This document shows positions 25,250 to 36,249 of a stretch of 64,000 nucleotides of DNA, piece after piece. Origin of the DNA: Hoplostethus atlanticus (taxonomy: Eukaryota; Chordata; Actinopteri; Trachichthyiformes; Trachichthyidae); NCBI GenBank assembly GCA_034670405.1, contig JAXDDX010000003.1, positions 3,015,501 to 3,079,500 on the forward strand, written 5' to 3'. The first letter of the stretch is position 1; each line of letters begins with the position of its first letter. Made by a program: the position numbers and the translations under genes. Below the pieces are notes generated by a model. It was given only the letters and a program-made list of their open reading frames with translations, had not been told where the DNA came from and ran no database searches.

Positions 25250-25615
25250 ATGGGTTTCATAAAAGTGATTATAAAACGGATAGTTCCGGTCCTTGATTAC
25301 GATTGGCTGAGCCATGTTCAAAGCCGTTGTAAAATACTGTATAAACACACACCTGTGACTGCATTACATCAGTATTACTGTGCCAAACAAATTGTTTCAA
25401 AATGTCAGATTTTGTTGTGAATTTTGATTTACGGGGATTTATGTTTGAGCAGCCAGGGAACCCGCTGTGTCCTGTTGCTTCGTCGGAGAAATACCTCTCG
25501 TTGCTGCCGCCCAATCCACCGCTCCGCGTTGTGCCTAACAACGCCCCTTAGCTGTTCTAAAATCACTGTAAACCACGGCCTCTTGGGGCTTATTGCTTTA
25601 GTAAACACTGTTTAA
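25250..25615 (+). repeat. Dispersed fish repeat with a 49-codon frame
   Basis: The segment reads GTTCCGGTCCTTGATTACGA at its start and ends with AACCACGGCCTCTTGGGGCT, a combination I recognise as recurring in fish genomes. Inside, an ATG frame at 25402-25551 encodes 49 residues beginning MSDFVVNFDLRGFMFEQPG. The composition is protein-like. The function and the class of the repeat are unknown. Confidence 0.45.
25402..25551 (+). CDS. Small ORF of unknown function inside a dispersed repeat
   Basis: ATG to TAG, 49 residues. The N-terminus MSDFVVNFDLRGFMFE is hydrophobic/acidic and is followed by a Pro-rich part (SLLPPNPPLRVVPNNAP). Short acidic N-termini with an xxYMFEP-like motif occur in several multicopy fish proteins, and this could be a first exon. 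However, there is no splice donor immediately after the frame and no domain, so this may equally be a transposon-derived fragment. The ATG context (CAAAATG) is acceptable. No neighbour supports a function. Confidence 0.3.
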   Translation: MSDFVVNFDLRGFMFEQPGNPLCPVASSEKYLSLLPPNPPLRVVPNNAP

Positions 25616-26570
25616 CACTTCTACATTAGCTATGGCTTAATAATGCATTTAGCCATTTGCTACTTTGCTAATGGAACCTTGCCTAGAGGCCTAGCATAGG
25701 ACAATATTATATAGCCCCAGATGACTGTGGTTCTTGTAAATGTTTACAATTTATTGAATGACTTTAATAAATGCTTTTGTATTTCATCTTGAATAGTAGC
25801 CATAATTTCTTCACTTCTAGAGCCGAACCTAAGGTAGAAATCTGGCCCAGATCTTATTCAAGTCATATTACACCAATTAGTAATATGCTTATGTGGATGT
25901 AATCCTTGTGAAAAACAGTTACAAAGACATCAACATAATTTCATCAATAATTTATTTCTGAGAAAAATGACAGGCACCGATGACAGGTGGGGCGCCCCTA
26001 ATGGACGACATGCCCACATCGCAGTCATTGCTTCTCTAAGAGTGGTCAACTAGTTACTTTCTGTCAGCTACAGCGAAGGCAGCAAATTACACAACAGCGG
26101 AAATAAGCAGCGGAAAATTGGACCAATCAGGACCAGTGTTACTCAAAAGTAATACTTTTTACTCCTTAGGCAGTAATTCATTACACCATACATTATTACT
26201 CTTTAGTTACAGCCCTAAAATTCAAAAAACTAAAAACTAAAATTGGGATAACTCAAGCGCCTGTGCACCTTTTGTGTAAAGTAACAACTTTTTTTTTTAA
26301 TGGTAACTGTAATGTTACCACTGCCCCTGAAAATTGTTACACTACTTGTGACTGGGAAAAGTAATATTACTGTGACGTGTAATGGAGTACCACATCACCA
26401 CCAATGAAATTGGCAATAAAGTGAAACATTTAGCAAAATGGAGAGTAACACAAGTGTTACTTAGGATTGTGTCCCCATTATTGTGTACACTTGCCAGTGA
26501 TGCTAGTTATGAACAGAACTGTATTTGCGTTTACTATCCTTCCATCCATACGTCCACTCATCTATCCACA
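25616..26570. other. Intergenic; possible hAT-like remnant
   Basis: 26138-26390 resembles the repetitive AGTAATACTTTTTACTCC / GTAACTGTAATGTTAC style of a known fish hAT end, but only one degraded end is visible. No gene is seen. Confidence 0.35.
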
Positions 26571-27060
26571 CTGTTAAAAAAGATTTGTTGACTCAACTTG
26601 ACTTGTCAAGTCATCTTGTTGCTTTGACTGAGTTAAGTTGAGTCAACATATAGTGTCAAGGTTATTACACTTCAAAACATGAGTTGATGCAACATGCAGT
26701 CTGTTGACTCGACTTCCTGTATCAAGTAAGTTGGACTAAAAAATATTATTGAAGATAACTATAAAAGATGTTGGTTGAACTTATTTTGTCAAGTTCTTAC
26801 AAATGTGAATCAAGTTGGCTCAACATGAAATACTTAATTGATACAACATGCAGTTTGTTGATTCAACTTCCTGTGTCAAGTAATTTGGACTAGAAAATTT
26901 TACTTAAGAGAACTATAAAAGATGTTGGTTGAACTTATTTTACCAAGTTATTTAAAATGAATAATCAAGTTAGCTCAACATGAAATAATAATTTTTTTCA
27001 ACTTCTATTACCAAGTTAATTAAGTTTACAGAAGTTGATAGAGATTTCAAAAACTTAAGC
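26571..27060. repeat. CAACTT-rich tandem repeat, about 155-bp units
   Basis: It is built from GTTGACTCAACTT and AAGTTGAGTCAAC-like words. Two adjacent units of about 155 bp (26680-26832 and 26833-26988) align along their length. Both contain CAACATGCAGT(C/T)TGTTGA, CTATAAAAGATGTTGGTTGA and GAACTTATTTT. The left margin CACTGTTAAAAAAG looks like an element end, but no matching right end was found. Confidence 0.7.
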
Positions 27061-28206
27061 AAACTAATACCTACAAAGCATGAGAACTAGCTGAGTCAAA
27101 CCTAAATATTAACACATGAAAAAATAGCTGAAAAGACATTTCATTCAGGACTTTTATTACAATCCCAACTCAACTCCTAGTCACACACTCAATACGAGTT
27201 CAGCATTGAATTTAAAAATTAAATAAGTGTGTCAATGGATGTCGACATCAAAAAAGACCTTCCTTGGGACATGTAGAAGAAAAAAAGAAAAAAAGCCTTC
27301 ACACCCTCTAACAGAGTGGTTCTCAACTGGTGGGTCGCGACCCAAAAGTGGGTCCCGGGGCCATTTTGAGTGGGTCGTGGATGTGTGCATGAAGAAAAAA
27401 AAAAGTTGAGGGCAAAAAAGTCAAATTTTTATTTTGAAGCTGTTTTTGGGGCAACAAAACTGGGTATTTTTAGTGAGATGTTGCTGTTTTGGGGGCGACA
27501 AAACCAGATATTTTAGCCATTTTTTTCTGGCAACAAAAACGGGTATTTTTAGCAAGATGTCGCAGTTTTTGGGAAAACAAAACTGGGTATTTTCACAGAC
27601 AATTCCATATTACTGCATGACTTTTTGTGAAATAAATTTGAGTGGCTCAAAATTTTCAAAAATTTGGGTCGCATCTTAGTGACTGAGGGAAAATGTGGGT
27701 CCTGAGGGTAGACCAGTTGAGAACCACTGCTCTAACACATCCTCACTTTTGCTCGGGGCTGCTCACAAACTGAGATTATACTGTGTCCCATACATAAAAA
27801 GAAGAAAATCCTTCCTTTGGGGAAAAACAATAACTCTCTAATTAAGTGACTTGTTCAACAGAGTCCATTCTGAGTGAGTGTTCAGAGTTGCTGCAGTAAA
27901 TTGCAGAAAAACATGTAGAAAATTGTATCTCTCTGAGAAACTTGCTCAAATGTTGAAAATGAAAACATTCAAACATTACTGAAATGTCCTCTCTATAACA
28001 TAACATACATTTGTGTCTCTCAGACACATTTCCTCTAAATAGAGCAATAGAAATCAGTCAGAACATGAAAACAAAATAAACTGGTGTGACCCACAGAGGG
28101 GCTATACATTTCTTTTCCTCTTACTACATAGTGCAATGGACAAATGGCAAAAAAAGAGAATGCTTCCTCTGGGACAAACGCAGAAACATCGTCCTAAGCC
28201 ATCCCT
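27061..28206 (-). other. Probable 3' UTR of the SAMD3-like gene
   Basis: This lies directly downstream (minus strand) of the SAMD3-like exon. A TTTATT on the plus strand near 27155 gives an AATAAA signal on the minus strand. A 50-base segment just after the stop codon (28163-28212) is repeated at 27262-27312, both ending CCCTCTAAC. The hAT element at 27313-27728 inserted in the second copy. The UTR call is an inference. Confidence 0.35.
27313..27728. mobile_element. 416-bp non-autonomous hAT element
   Basis: The terminal inverted repeats are AGAGTGGTTCTCAACTGG on the left and CCAGTTGAGAACCACT on the right. The flanking 8-mers CCTCTAAC (27305-27312) and GCTCTAAC (27729-27736) differ at one base, as expected for an aged 8-bp hAT target duplication. 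GTGGGTCGCGACCC follows the left end, a well-known Charlie-like hAT feature. The interior contains about four degenerate units of GGGCAACAAAACTGGGTATT followed by TTTAG. There is no transposase. Confidence 0.85.
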
Positions 28207-28457
28207 CTAACTGAGCACTTTATTCTTTAGAGAGTGGACCCTGGGAGTGCACAACTCGGACCCGATTCCCATGAACAGGCGCTGAATCACCTCAAAAGTA
28301 TATTTCAAGTCTTTTGGATAGTTAAGGTTCAGCATGTACAGCAGGCCCATCAGGTTCACAAAAGCGTTGGGTACATCACCCAGGTGATGCATGATGATCT
28401 TTTCCTCGATGACGATGGCAACATCGTTGTAGGAAGCCGGAAGGGGCTCCTTCAAAT
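28207..28457 (-). CDS. SAMD3-like multicopy fish protein, C-terminal exon
   Basis: The minus-strand frame encodes about 83 residues: KEPLPASYNDVAIVIEEKII, then HHLGDVPNAFVNLMGLLYML, NLNYPKDLKYTFEVIQRLFM and GIGSELCTPRVHSLKNKVLS, ending at a TAG. The pattern of an E-E-V/I strand, L-x-D-V-P-x-A, L-x-G-L-x-Y-x-L-N-x-x-Y-P and Y-T-F-E-V-x-Q-x-x-F followed by V-H-x-L-K-N-K-L-L is the C-terminus I associate with SAMD3-like/uncharacterised fish proteins, which are often repeated in fish genomes. An in-frame TAA lies just upstream, beside a CTAAG acceptor candidate at 28458-28459, so the exon probably starts at 28457. No upstream exon is recognised in the window, so this may be a solitary duplicate or pseudogene. 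The frame itself is intact. Function is unknown. Confidence 0.6.
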
Positions 28458-28479
28458 CTTAGCTGCACTAATGCATTAG

Positions 28480-31400
28480 TGCAGCTATTTATTTACTTGT
28501 CCATCCTCCATCCATTTATTTGTTCCCTTTATAGAGAATATTCCTTATAATGTAATAAGTTACCATATCACTGAAAGCACCATAACATTATATCTAGTGC
28601 CCTCTGTAGGGATCCTTTCCTTTAAAACCACAGAGATACGAGAGGAAAGAGAGGAGATCAAAAAAGATCACACTTTTCAGACCCCTATAGGCTCAATGTG
28701 TTCTCATACAAGGTCCGTATGACATGTCTTTATGTTATCTTATGCACCCTTGACTACTACTACTACTACTACTACTTGTACTATACCTACACATTGATTT
28801 GTACTATACCTTTGCATGGTCAGCTGCATAACCTATAACTGCGTTAGAAAATTAGGTTAAGGTTTGGTATCTAAAACAACTTTGGCTACAGTTAGGGGAA
28901 GGTTTTGGTAATTTTTTTAAATAACAAAACCTAAGAATATCATACAAAGTTATGGTGCATTACTTCATTCATTCATAACCACAAGTATGAATTTGATATG
29001 AGAACAGGCTGACAAGTTATCTCCCGAGCTCAGACTCTGCTCTTACATCATTCAACAAGTTATCCTCCCATCCAAGCTTCACCACTCCAGAAATCAGGGC
29101 TCCGCAGAAATAAGGTAGAGGATAGAGCACAGCGAGGCACTGCTCACTGCAGAGAAAAAGAAGAGAAAAGAGAAAGAGATGGGGGAAAGAGTTCATCGTA
29201 ACAAGGAACGATCCAATGATCCAAAAAAAGATTGCAAGTTCGCTGTCTTCCTGTCTTTGTTACATTCATGTTCTCTCTATCTATCCACATCCACTGTTCT
29301 CACACATGTGGCATGGCTTTAACAAGCAATTACTTAATGTACATGCACAAACTCACACACACACACACACACACAGACACACTCCCTAACCAAGAACTGA
29401 GGATGTACTGTTGCTTCCACAAAAAAAGATATGCATAGACTTTCTATGCCAAAACTGTACAGTAACATGGGCAGAGTACAAGAAACATGTCACAGTTTCA
29501 CTGCAACATTGTTGAGATGTTGGAGATGTGTTAAAACCTATCCAACTTTAAAATCAGTATTAAAATCAGTCAATTACACAAAGTGCTTCAAAACCATTAC
29601 AACAAAATAATGTTTTAGCTGCAGTAAAGAAGCAGGCGTAGACTAGTCAAAAAACAATTTCAGGAGTTGAGGCACAGTTGGGCAAGCCATGGGTGGGATC
29701 AATTACACCTTCAATCCAATTAGGTTTAAACTGCCATACATTAGGTAATGACAGAACATTCATCCGCAGTTATGTCAGTATGTTAGAAATTGGTTGAAGA
29801 TTTATTTTTAAATCTGAAAGAAAGAGCACTCTGTAATTTGATTGAACAGATAGAACTGTACGTTCCCTGTAGAGTGTCTGCCTGAAGTACTGTATAATTG
29901 AGATAGTCTAACATGAGATAACAACCATTTAAGAAATGTGACACCTACTCTGATTGCTAAGCATAAAAATTAAACTAAATTTTGGCTATTATTGAAGTAT
30001 AAATACCAAATATTATTGAGGTTATGAGCTATCTCTCTCCTTAGAAAATTCTAACTTCTTAGTGGATGCAGTCATCTGTGGATTGGCAAGGGACATCAGG
30101 CAACCTTTTTATTTTGTTTCATTTGAAATAGTAATTGATTGATTGGTATATTTTTACATATGTTTTGGAATGAATTTCAATATTTATTTTTGAGGTATAT
30201 ACTACTTTGAGGCATTTCTCACGTTCTGACAGCACAAACTGGGGAAAATCAAGAGAGTGAGGTGAGAGAGTACATTACATTCAGTAAAGGTCCACTGCTG
30301 AACCATGGAGCCTCAAGCACGTCACGCCCCACAGCCCACTTAGTCACCAGGGTGTCCCAAGTCATTGAACGTTTGTCTCATGCAATGAAAAGCAATACAC
30401 AACATACATCATAGTTCTATAAAAGGGAAAGGAATCTGTTGAAATATAGACATAGATATAGACATATATATGCAACATCCCTGTCCTTGCATTGAATGGT
30501 GTTACACTATTGACAGGTTATTATGACACCCTTTATTGGACTGTATAGTAACAGAATGCAACGAAGATTGACTAAGTTAACTCTGCTCCTTGCATGGTGT
30601 AAGTCTTACTGGACCATGGGAGTGACCTGCAATTATTACATTATTCAATAGAGAAAACTTTTCATTTTTTCACCCTAGTAGCAACATAATGGAATAACTC
30701 ATCAAAATGAAATAAAATATCCTCTAAATGAGTTAATGTAAGAAAGTGCTGAATAATAAAATATCATCTGATTTTTTTGTAACTTGTGTTTTTTTTCCTG
30801 GCAATGTAGTACATTGTTATATTATTATTACATTAGCCAGTGATTAATAACTCATAAGGGGTATAACAGTTTTTAAACTAGTGATCTAATAATACAATAA
30901 TACTGCCAATGTAACAACTGCCAACAACAGGTTGAAATGTTATGAAATTCATTTTTTTTTAAATTGTTTTGGGTGGCTCATTGTCTCAGTTATTACATTA
31001 TCAGTTGCCACAACCCTTTCTGGTTTATTGCATATTAGGCTGCCATTGACAATTCCTATATATATAATCCCTATTGGGTAGTAGTCAAGTAGTCAAGCAT
31101 AGGTGCTAAGACTGCAGTTTCATCATGGATTTGAAAATTGCCCAAGTTGCTTGGTATGTGAGAAAAATGCTTGGGGAGTGTAAATAAGAAGTAAATAGAT
31201 AGATTTTAGGAGTTGTTGGTGGTTGTTTTGGGGCAAATATGGAGCCTTTGAGGTGTTCACAGCACAGTACAAACCCGCAAACCTATAGTTTATTTTTTAA
31301 GACATTCACATACACACAATTTGTTTAGGGACAGAAGATCAAATAGTTGTCAATAAGGTGAGATCAAAGGCTGGGAAAATACGGCATGAACTTATTCCTT

Positions 31401-31513
31401 TGACCAATAAGGAGTGTGTGCGTGTGCGTGTGTGTGTAGATCTCTGTGGGTATGCCTCAGTGAAATGAATGTAATTTTCAGCATCTCTATACATTCTATT
31501 CTGTTCAAAATAA
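28480..31513. other. Intergenic, no gene seen
   Basis: It contains (CTA)n at about 28755-28778 and (CA)n at about 29353-29376. The remainder is AT-rich with no frames over 70 codons and no recognisable element. Confidence 0.5.
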
Positions 31514-31567
31514 AGGAATTGAATGAGAGTTTGATGCAAACATACTGCAAACTCTCATTCAATTCCT
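31514..31567. other. Perfect 20-bp stem hairpin
   Basis: AGGAATTGAATGAGAGTTTG (31514-31533) is followed by a 14-base spacer and its exact reverse complement (31548-31567). I see no target duplication and no extension of the stem outward. Confidence 0.9.
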
Positions 31568-33179
31568 CTACTCCAGTTCCAGCTCATGATACATTTTGTT
31601 CTCTTCAAACCCTTCAATGTCCATAAACTTATGAGCCCCAGTTGAAGTTCCAAAGCGTGTACAGATCAGAACAAACTGATGACGGTGTGAAGGTGAAAAG
31701 CCAGCCACATACAGGCACGTTATCAGAAATCACATTGTTGTATAAGCATGTCTTCTGTGTAGGTAATATGCTGTGAGCTTCATTTGCTAACTGGTACGAG
31801 CAAGCCAAGTAGCCTAATGTAACGGTGTTCTCCACAAAAAGAGATGAAGGCTGATCAGCTAGGGAGCCACAGAGCTCACATTCAATTCAGCTGCTAATTA
31901 ATAGTGCATCACTGCCACAAATGAGCCATGGGAGTGCACAGAATCTCTACTTGTTTTGTCACCTGTCACATTCGTCACATTTGTCACATTCCTGCCCATA
32001 TTCACTCTATAGTCTATAGAAAACAAAACTAATGGAGTTACATAAGGAGAGTGGGATGCCAAAACTCCATTTAAGAGGAGATGATTCATTACGTCTTGTA
32101 TGGCATTCAGTCTCTAGTCTGCTGCAAGAGAATGCTTTCTCCATGAAAAGAGATTTGTAGGTTTGAGCAAGCAAAAGGAGGGAAACAATGAGGGATTTTT
32201 GTGCCGGAGGTTTTGACAGTACAATTTAATAATGCCTCTAATGGCACTCAAGGGGAGAATAAATGTTATTGTCATTCATTTCCTGTGATTTCCTAGAAAG
32301 CCTCATCTTTCTTTTATTTATTCATCTCTGCTCCCCTTCTTTTGACATATCAAAAGTCACTCTATCATTCTCTCTCGATACACAAGAGCGTGATGATACT
32401 TTCAGGTTTTGATCCTTCTCCATTTCTCTCTATCTCTCTCTGCAGTTTTTATCCTGCTCCTCCATCCATCCAGAGTGGCATGGAGTTGTTTAAACATGGC
32501 AGAGTGTGTCGGTCAAGGAGGTTAATGTAATCTCTGTGCTTGATATTGTGTATGTGTATGTGACAAGGAAATGAAATAGGAGAAGTGATAGTGACAGAGC
32601 TGAGTTGAAAAAGACTGGAGGGAACAATTGCTGGTTAGACAGATAATCCCACATAAATGACCACTGAGTGTAGTTATGCATGCATGTGTGTGTGTGTGTG
32701 TGTGTGTGTGCGCCTGGGATTGGGATTGTATATATTGTGTCTTTGTCTAATAAGGTCAGAGAGTTCATTGTGTCACACGTCAGTTTCTTTCCTCTCTTTC
32801 ACACACAAACAAAAACAAATGGACACATGTGCGCACACACACACACACACTCTGAAAGTGGTTTGTTTCCTGTGTCCTTTTTCAATCAGTGGAGGAGAAA
32901 AACATTCTAATCAGTCATCTGACCTCTGACCTCTCACTCAGCAATCATTGATTTATTTTTCACAAACACCCACCAACTCACACACACACACACAAAACAA
33001 ACATACACTGGCGTAGATAGCAACCCCCCCCCCCCCACACACACACACACACACACACCTCACACAGATCCAAACAGTTCCAAAAAAACCTCTTTCACAT
33101 GTCATCCTACTCTGACTTTCAACAGATATTTGAATCCCTTGAACTAAATCTTTATAGCAATGGTTCTTCCATCCTTGTG
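31568..33179. other. Intergenic, no gene seen
   Basis: It contains (GT)n at about 32684-32710 and CA runs at 32837-32850, 32980-32996 and 33036-33058, the last preceded by a run of about 11 C. Segments at 31850-31925 and 32180-32335 are free of simple repeats and could be regulatory, without direct proof. Confidence 0.45.
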
Positions 33180-33310
33180 CTCTGTAGACTCAGTTGGAAG
33201 GTTCAAGCCCGCATGTAAGCAAGTGTCCTTGAGCAAGACATCGAATCCCAACCAGCTGCTCTGCAGAGTGAAACATGACTATCCCACTGGGCATCAATAA
33301 ACCATCACAT
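33180..33310 (+). repeat. Degenerate tRNA-derived SINE fragment
   Basis: It has GGTTCAAGCCCGCATG (B-box-like) and then AGTGTCCTTGAGCAAGACAT, the body motif of the SINE at 21629-21958, in the opposite orientation. It ends GGGCATCAATAAACCATCAC. It is short and diverged. Confidence 0.55.
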
Positions 33311-33640
33311 AATTATCATCATCTTTATCAATATCAGCAGCCGCTGATGTCATTGTAATTATCGTTGCCAACTGTCACCATGGTAACTGCTAGTGGCCAA
33401 GAGGCAGACACGCTAATCCTAGTTTGCTTGGCTGGCGTTATGACGTTGACACAGACGTTCACCAGAGACCCGGAAGAGCCAAAGTGTGTAGCGCGCAACA
33501 GGCAAATAGAAGACGCTCCATCGAACTTTAAATCAATTTGTTTTATTTAGGCAAGCATCTGCTTTTAAAACCTGCTTTATTTTATCGAAGAAATTCTACT
33601 ATTTTCTATTTGCGCTGAAAAATGTATAAGAAATAAAGAA
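33311..33640. other. CpG-containing single-copy-looking stretch
   Basis: A 61-codon ATG frame (33365-33550) lies in a locally CpG-richer segment but has no domain, so I do not call it a gene. Confidence 0.35.
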
Positions 33641-33715
33641 ACCTGTGGCAGATGGGAGAGGGTGCGGGTGAGCCCTTGGCTGGATGCGGGAGGGAATCAG
33701 GCTGGTTCTCCCAAT
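33641..33715. repeat. LTR-like fragment related to 43314-43388
   Basis: CTGTGGCAGATGGGAGAGGG and GGGAATCAGGCTGGTTCTCC align with CTGTGGCAGAGGGGGAGGTG and GAGAATCAAGCTAGTAGGCT next to the Ty3/gypsy-like remnant. This is probably a piece of the same LTR retrotransposon family. Confidence 0.45.
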
Positions 33716-34469
33716 GGATTTATTTTTTTTATTTATTTATTTTATTGGATAACGGCAGCCTAGGATTGATGTAACTGTGTGTGTGTGTATGTGTGTGTGT
33801 GTGTCTTTTTCCAGTGTGTGAACGAGGCGGGAGATAAGATGCCGTCGCTACCAAATTTCATGATTTATGATTTTGAGTTTAAATAAAATGGCGAGACCAT
33901 ATTATGCATCAGTATGAATAATTTAAAAAGACCAAAGAGAGTCAAGTCGCGCCGGTGCAACCCATTCATTTTTTTAGGGGCACTGGACAGATATATAGTT
34001 GCATATGCGACCAAATTGGTTGCAGTCTGGAGCCCCGTTGTATCCTCACGAGAATACAAATGAGGAAAGATGTTTGCTGCTCCTCAGTCCAACAAGGTTC
34101 CTATTTTTAGTTTAGGGTTAGAGTTCCACTTAGTTTTGTGTTACAGTGATGGCTGAGGATAATGGTGACGGGGTGGGTTAGTGGTTAGGAAATGAATCTA
34201 GTCAATGAATGGTCCTTATATGTATAGTAAAAAAGGTGTACGTGGGTGTGTGTGTGTGTGTGTGTGAATCCGTTCCTCTGTCTGCGTGTCTGTGTGCATG
34301 CATGTGTGAGAGGGAGAGACAGAATCGAAGCTTCCTCTCTCTTTTAAATTGTTTTTAGAACTGTCAGGGGTGGAAGCAATGAGCTAAAAACCATGACAAA
34401 CTCCTAACAGGCCATTTTTTCAAGCAATCAATAGGCTGGTTCAAACAGAGAAATCAGTGGGATGCTGTT

Positions 34470-34513
<44 letters not shown>

Positions 34514-34801
34514 GTGAGACACGACTGAACTCCGGTGCTGTCATAGTTATAGACTCAGTTCACTGCAAGTGCAGCAAGAACTGAGTAGGAGAGTCATTAT
34601 TCTGACAGTTACAAACGGCCTCTGAACACACACACACACACACACACACGCTCACACACAAACAAAAAACACACACCAGAACAATAAAACACACTCCAAT
34701 AAAACAACTTTCTCACAAACATATTGACATTAAATGAGTCACATAATGATTTACTTCCATCCTGCATCTGCACTACAATTTTGGAGTATATAGTATATAT
34801 G

Positions 34802-34836
<35 letters not shown>

Positions 34837-36205
34837 TAAATAAGCACACACCCACACAATCAACAGTTGCTCAGTTCATCACACACCCACCCCAGAGGCC
34901 AGAGTTCCTCACCTCGTCACAGTCTGCTAGAGCAGCACATCCATCACTGTCCCCCATGAAGATGAACAGGATGAGAAGAGGATGGGAAAGGAGAGGAAAG
35001 AAGAGCAGAGCAGAGCTGAAAAAGAAGGGGAGGAGAAGAAGATGAGGGAGGAGAGGTGGAGAGAGGGAGATAAAGGGAGGAGAGCAGCTGAATTGAAGAG
35101 TGAAGAGGGAAGGCAAGGAGAAGAAATGGAAATCAGGGGAGGAGAGGATTTACACATAACTATAGAAAAGGAGTTCTGACCATCCCAACTGATTGAATAG
35201 GAATTTTTAATGTCCTACTATAAATGATAATTTAAAATGATAGAAACTTTAATTCCAGCTGGATATGTAATGACTATTTTGAACAACCTACTTGAAATCC
35301 TGAAATCAAATGTATTCTACTGAAATAATACTTTGCAAGATTGATTGTTTTCTAAAAGCCATACTGATGTTGCAGCAGTGATGGTGCAATGTTGTCACTT
35401 GGCATTGCTGTCGGTCAAAACGACATATGTGACTACAATGCCTTTTAGTCATGTTTGTGTTGATCATGATACATGATATACACAGAGTATGAGGGGAGGT
35501 GGCAGAGTCAGAAACCAGAGAGAGCGAGTGACAGAATGAGGGAAGATGAATGGAGAATAAAAAGCTAACAATGTGAACACGAGAAGAGAATGGGAGGTAG
35601 GGAGGCAGAGAGAGAGAGAGAGTAGAGGAAAAAATAAGTGAGAGGAGAGTTGTGATAGAAATCAGCTGGGTTCATTGGATTCAGTTCCTGGAGTTAAAGT
35701 AGAGTATTTAAGAGCAGGGTCAGAAGGAAAATGAACATGGAGTGAAAGAGAGAACAACCTCAACCTAAAATGTGGTGACAGTTAAGCTGCCACAAACTAA
35801 ATGGTGTTCAAAACGTTTGCTGGTGTTTCCAGATGACACAGACTGCCAAAACACCCAGTGGTTAATGTTTTCAGACACAGACATGGGACTTTGAGGCAAT
35901 CAGCAGGTATAGAGAAAATAAAGGGGAGCAGCGAGAGAGAGTTTGTGAAGAAGGGAAAGTAAAAGTAGAGGAGAAAGAGAAAAAGGGACAGAGAGAGGGG
36001 AAAGGGGAAAAGAAATCAAGTGTGTTCATTTGCCAAGAGTTGGGTATGAGTAGAGCAGGGGGAAAAAAGGGTGAAAGAGAGAAGAGATTCGTGGTAAATG
36101 TGGAGAAGATGAAGAAAGGTCAAATGAGACACTTTGAAGGACATTTAGTTGGGAGAGAAAATTCAGCATAATAATAATGACAATAAAATGGAGCAGCGGA
36201 AAGTT
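33716..36205. other. Intergenic with microsatellites and purine tracts
   Basis: Dinucleotide runs lie at 33776-33803, 34244-34266, 34477-34508, 34628-34650 and 34803-34833. Purine-rich tracts span 34965-35150 and about 35480-36130. Open frames here are compositional. Confidence 0.6.
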
Positions 36206-36249
36206 CTATCATTCTATCCCTCACTCAAAAGTGAGGGATAGAATGATAG
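36206..36249. other. Perfect 20-bp stem, 4-base loop hairpin
   Basis: CTATCATTCTATCCCTCACT (36206-36225), loop CAAA, then the exact reverse complement (36230-36249). No mismatch occurs in the stem. Confidence 0.95.

Noticed and set aside
26138-26390. Complete hAT element with AGTAATACTTTTTACTCC-type end
   Set aside because: Only one degraded end is visible, with no partner end or 8-bp duplication.
33365-33550. 61-codon frame in CpG-richer DNA as a first exon
   Set aside because: No splice donor, domain or promoter element could be identified with confidence.
31514-36249. microRNA precursors at the two perfect hairpins
   Set aside because: The stems are only 20 bp and perfectly matched, shorter than usual precursors, and neither arm matches a microRNA I know.
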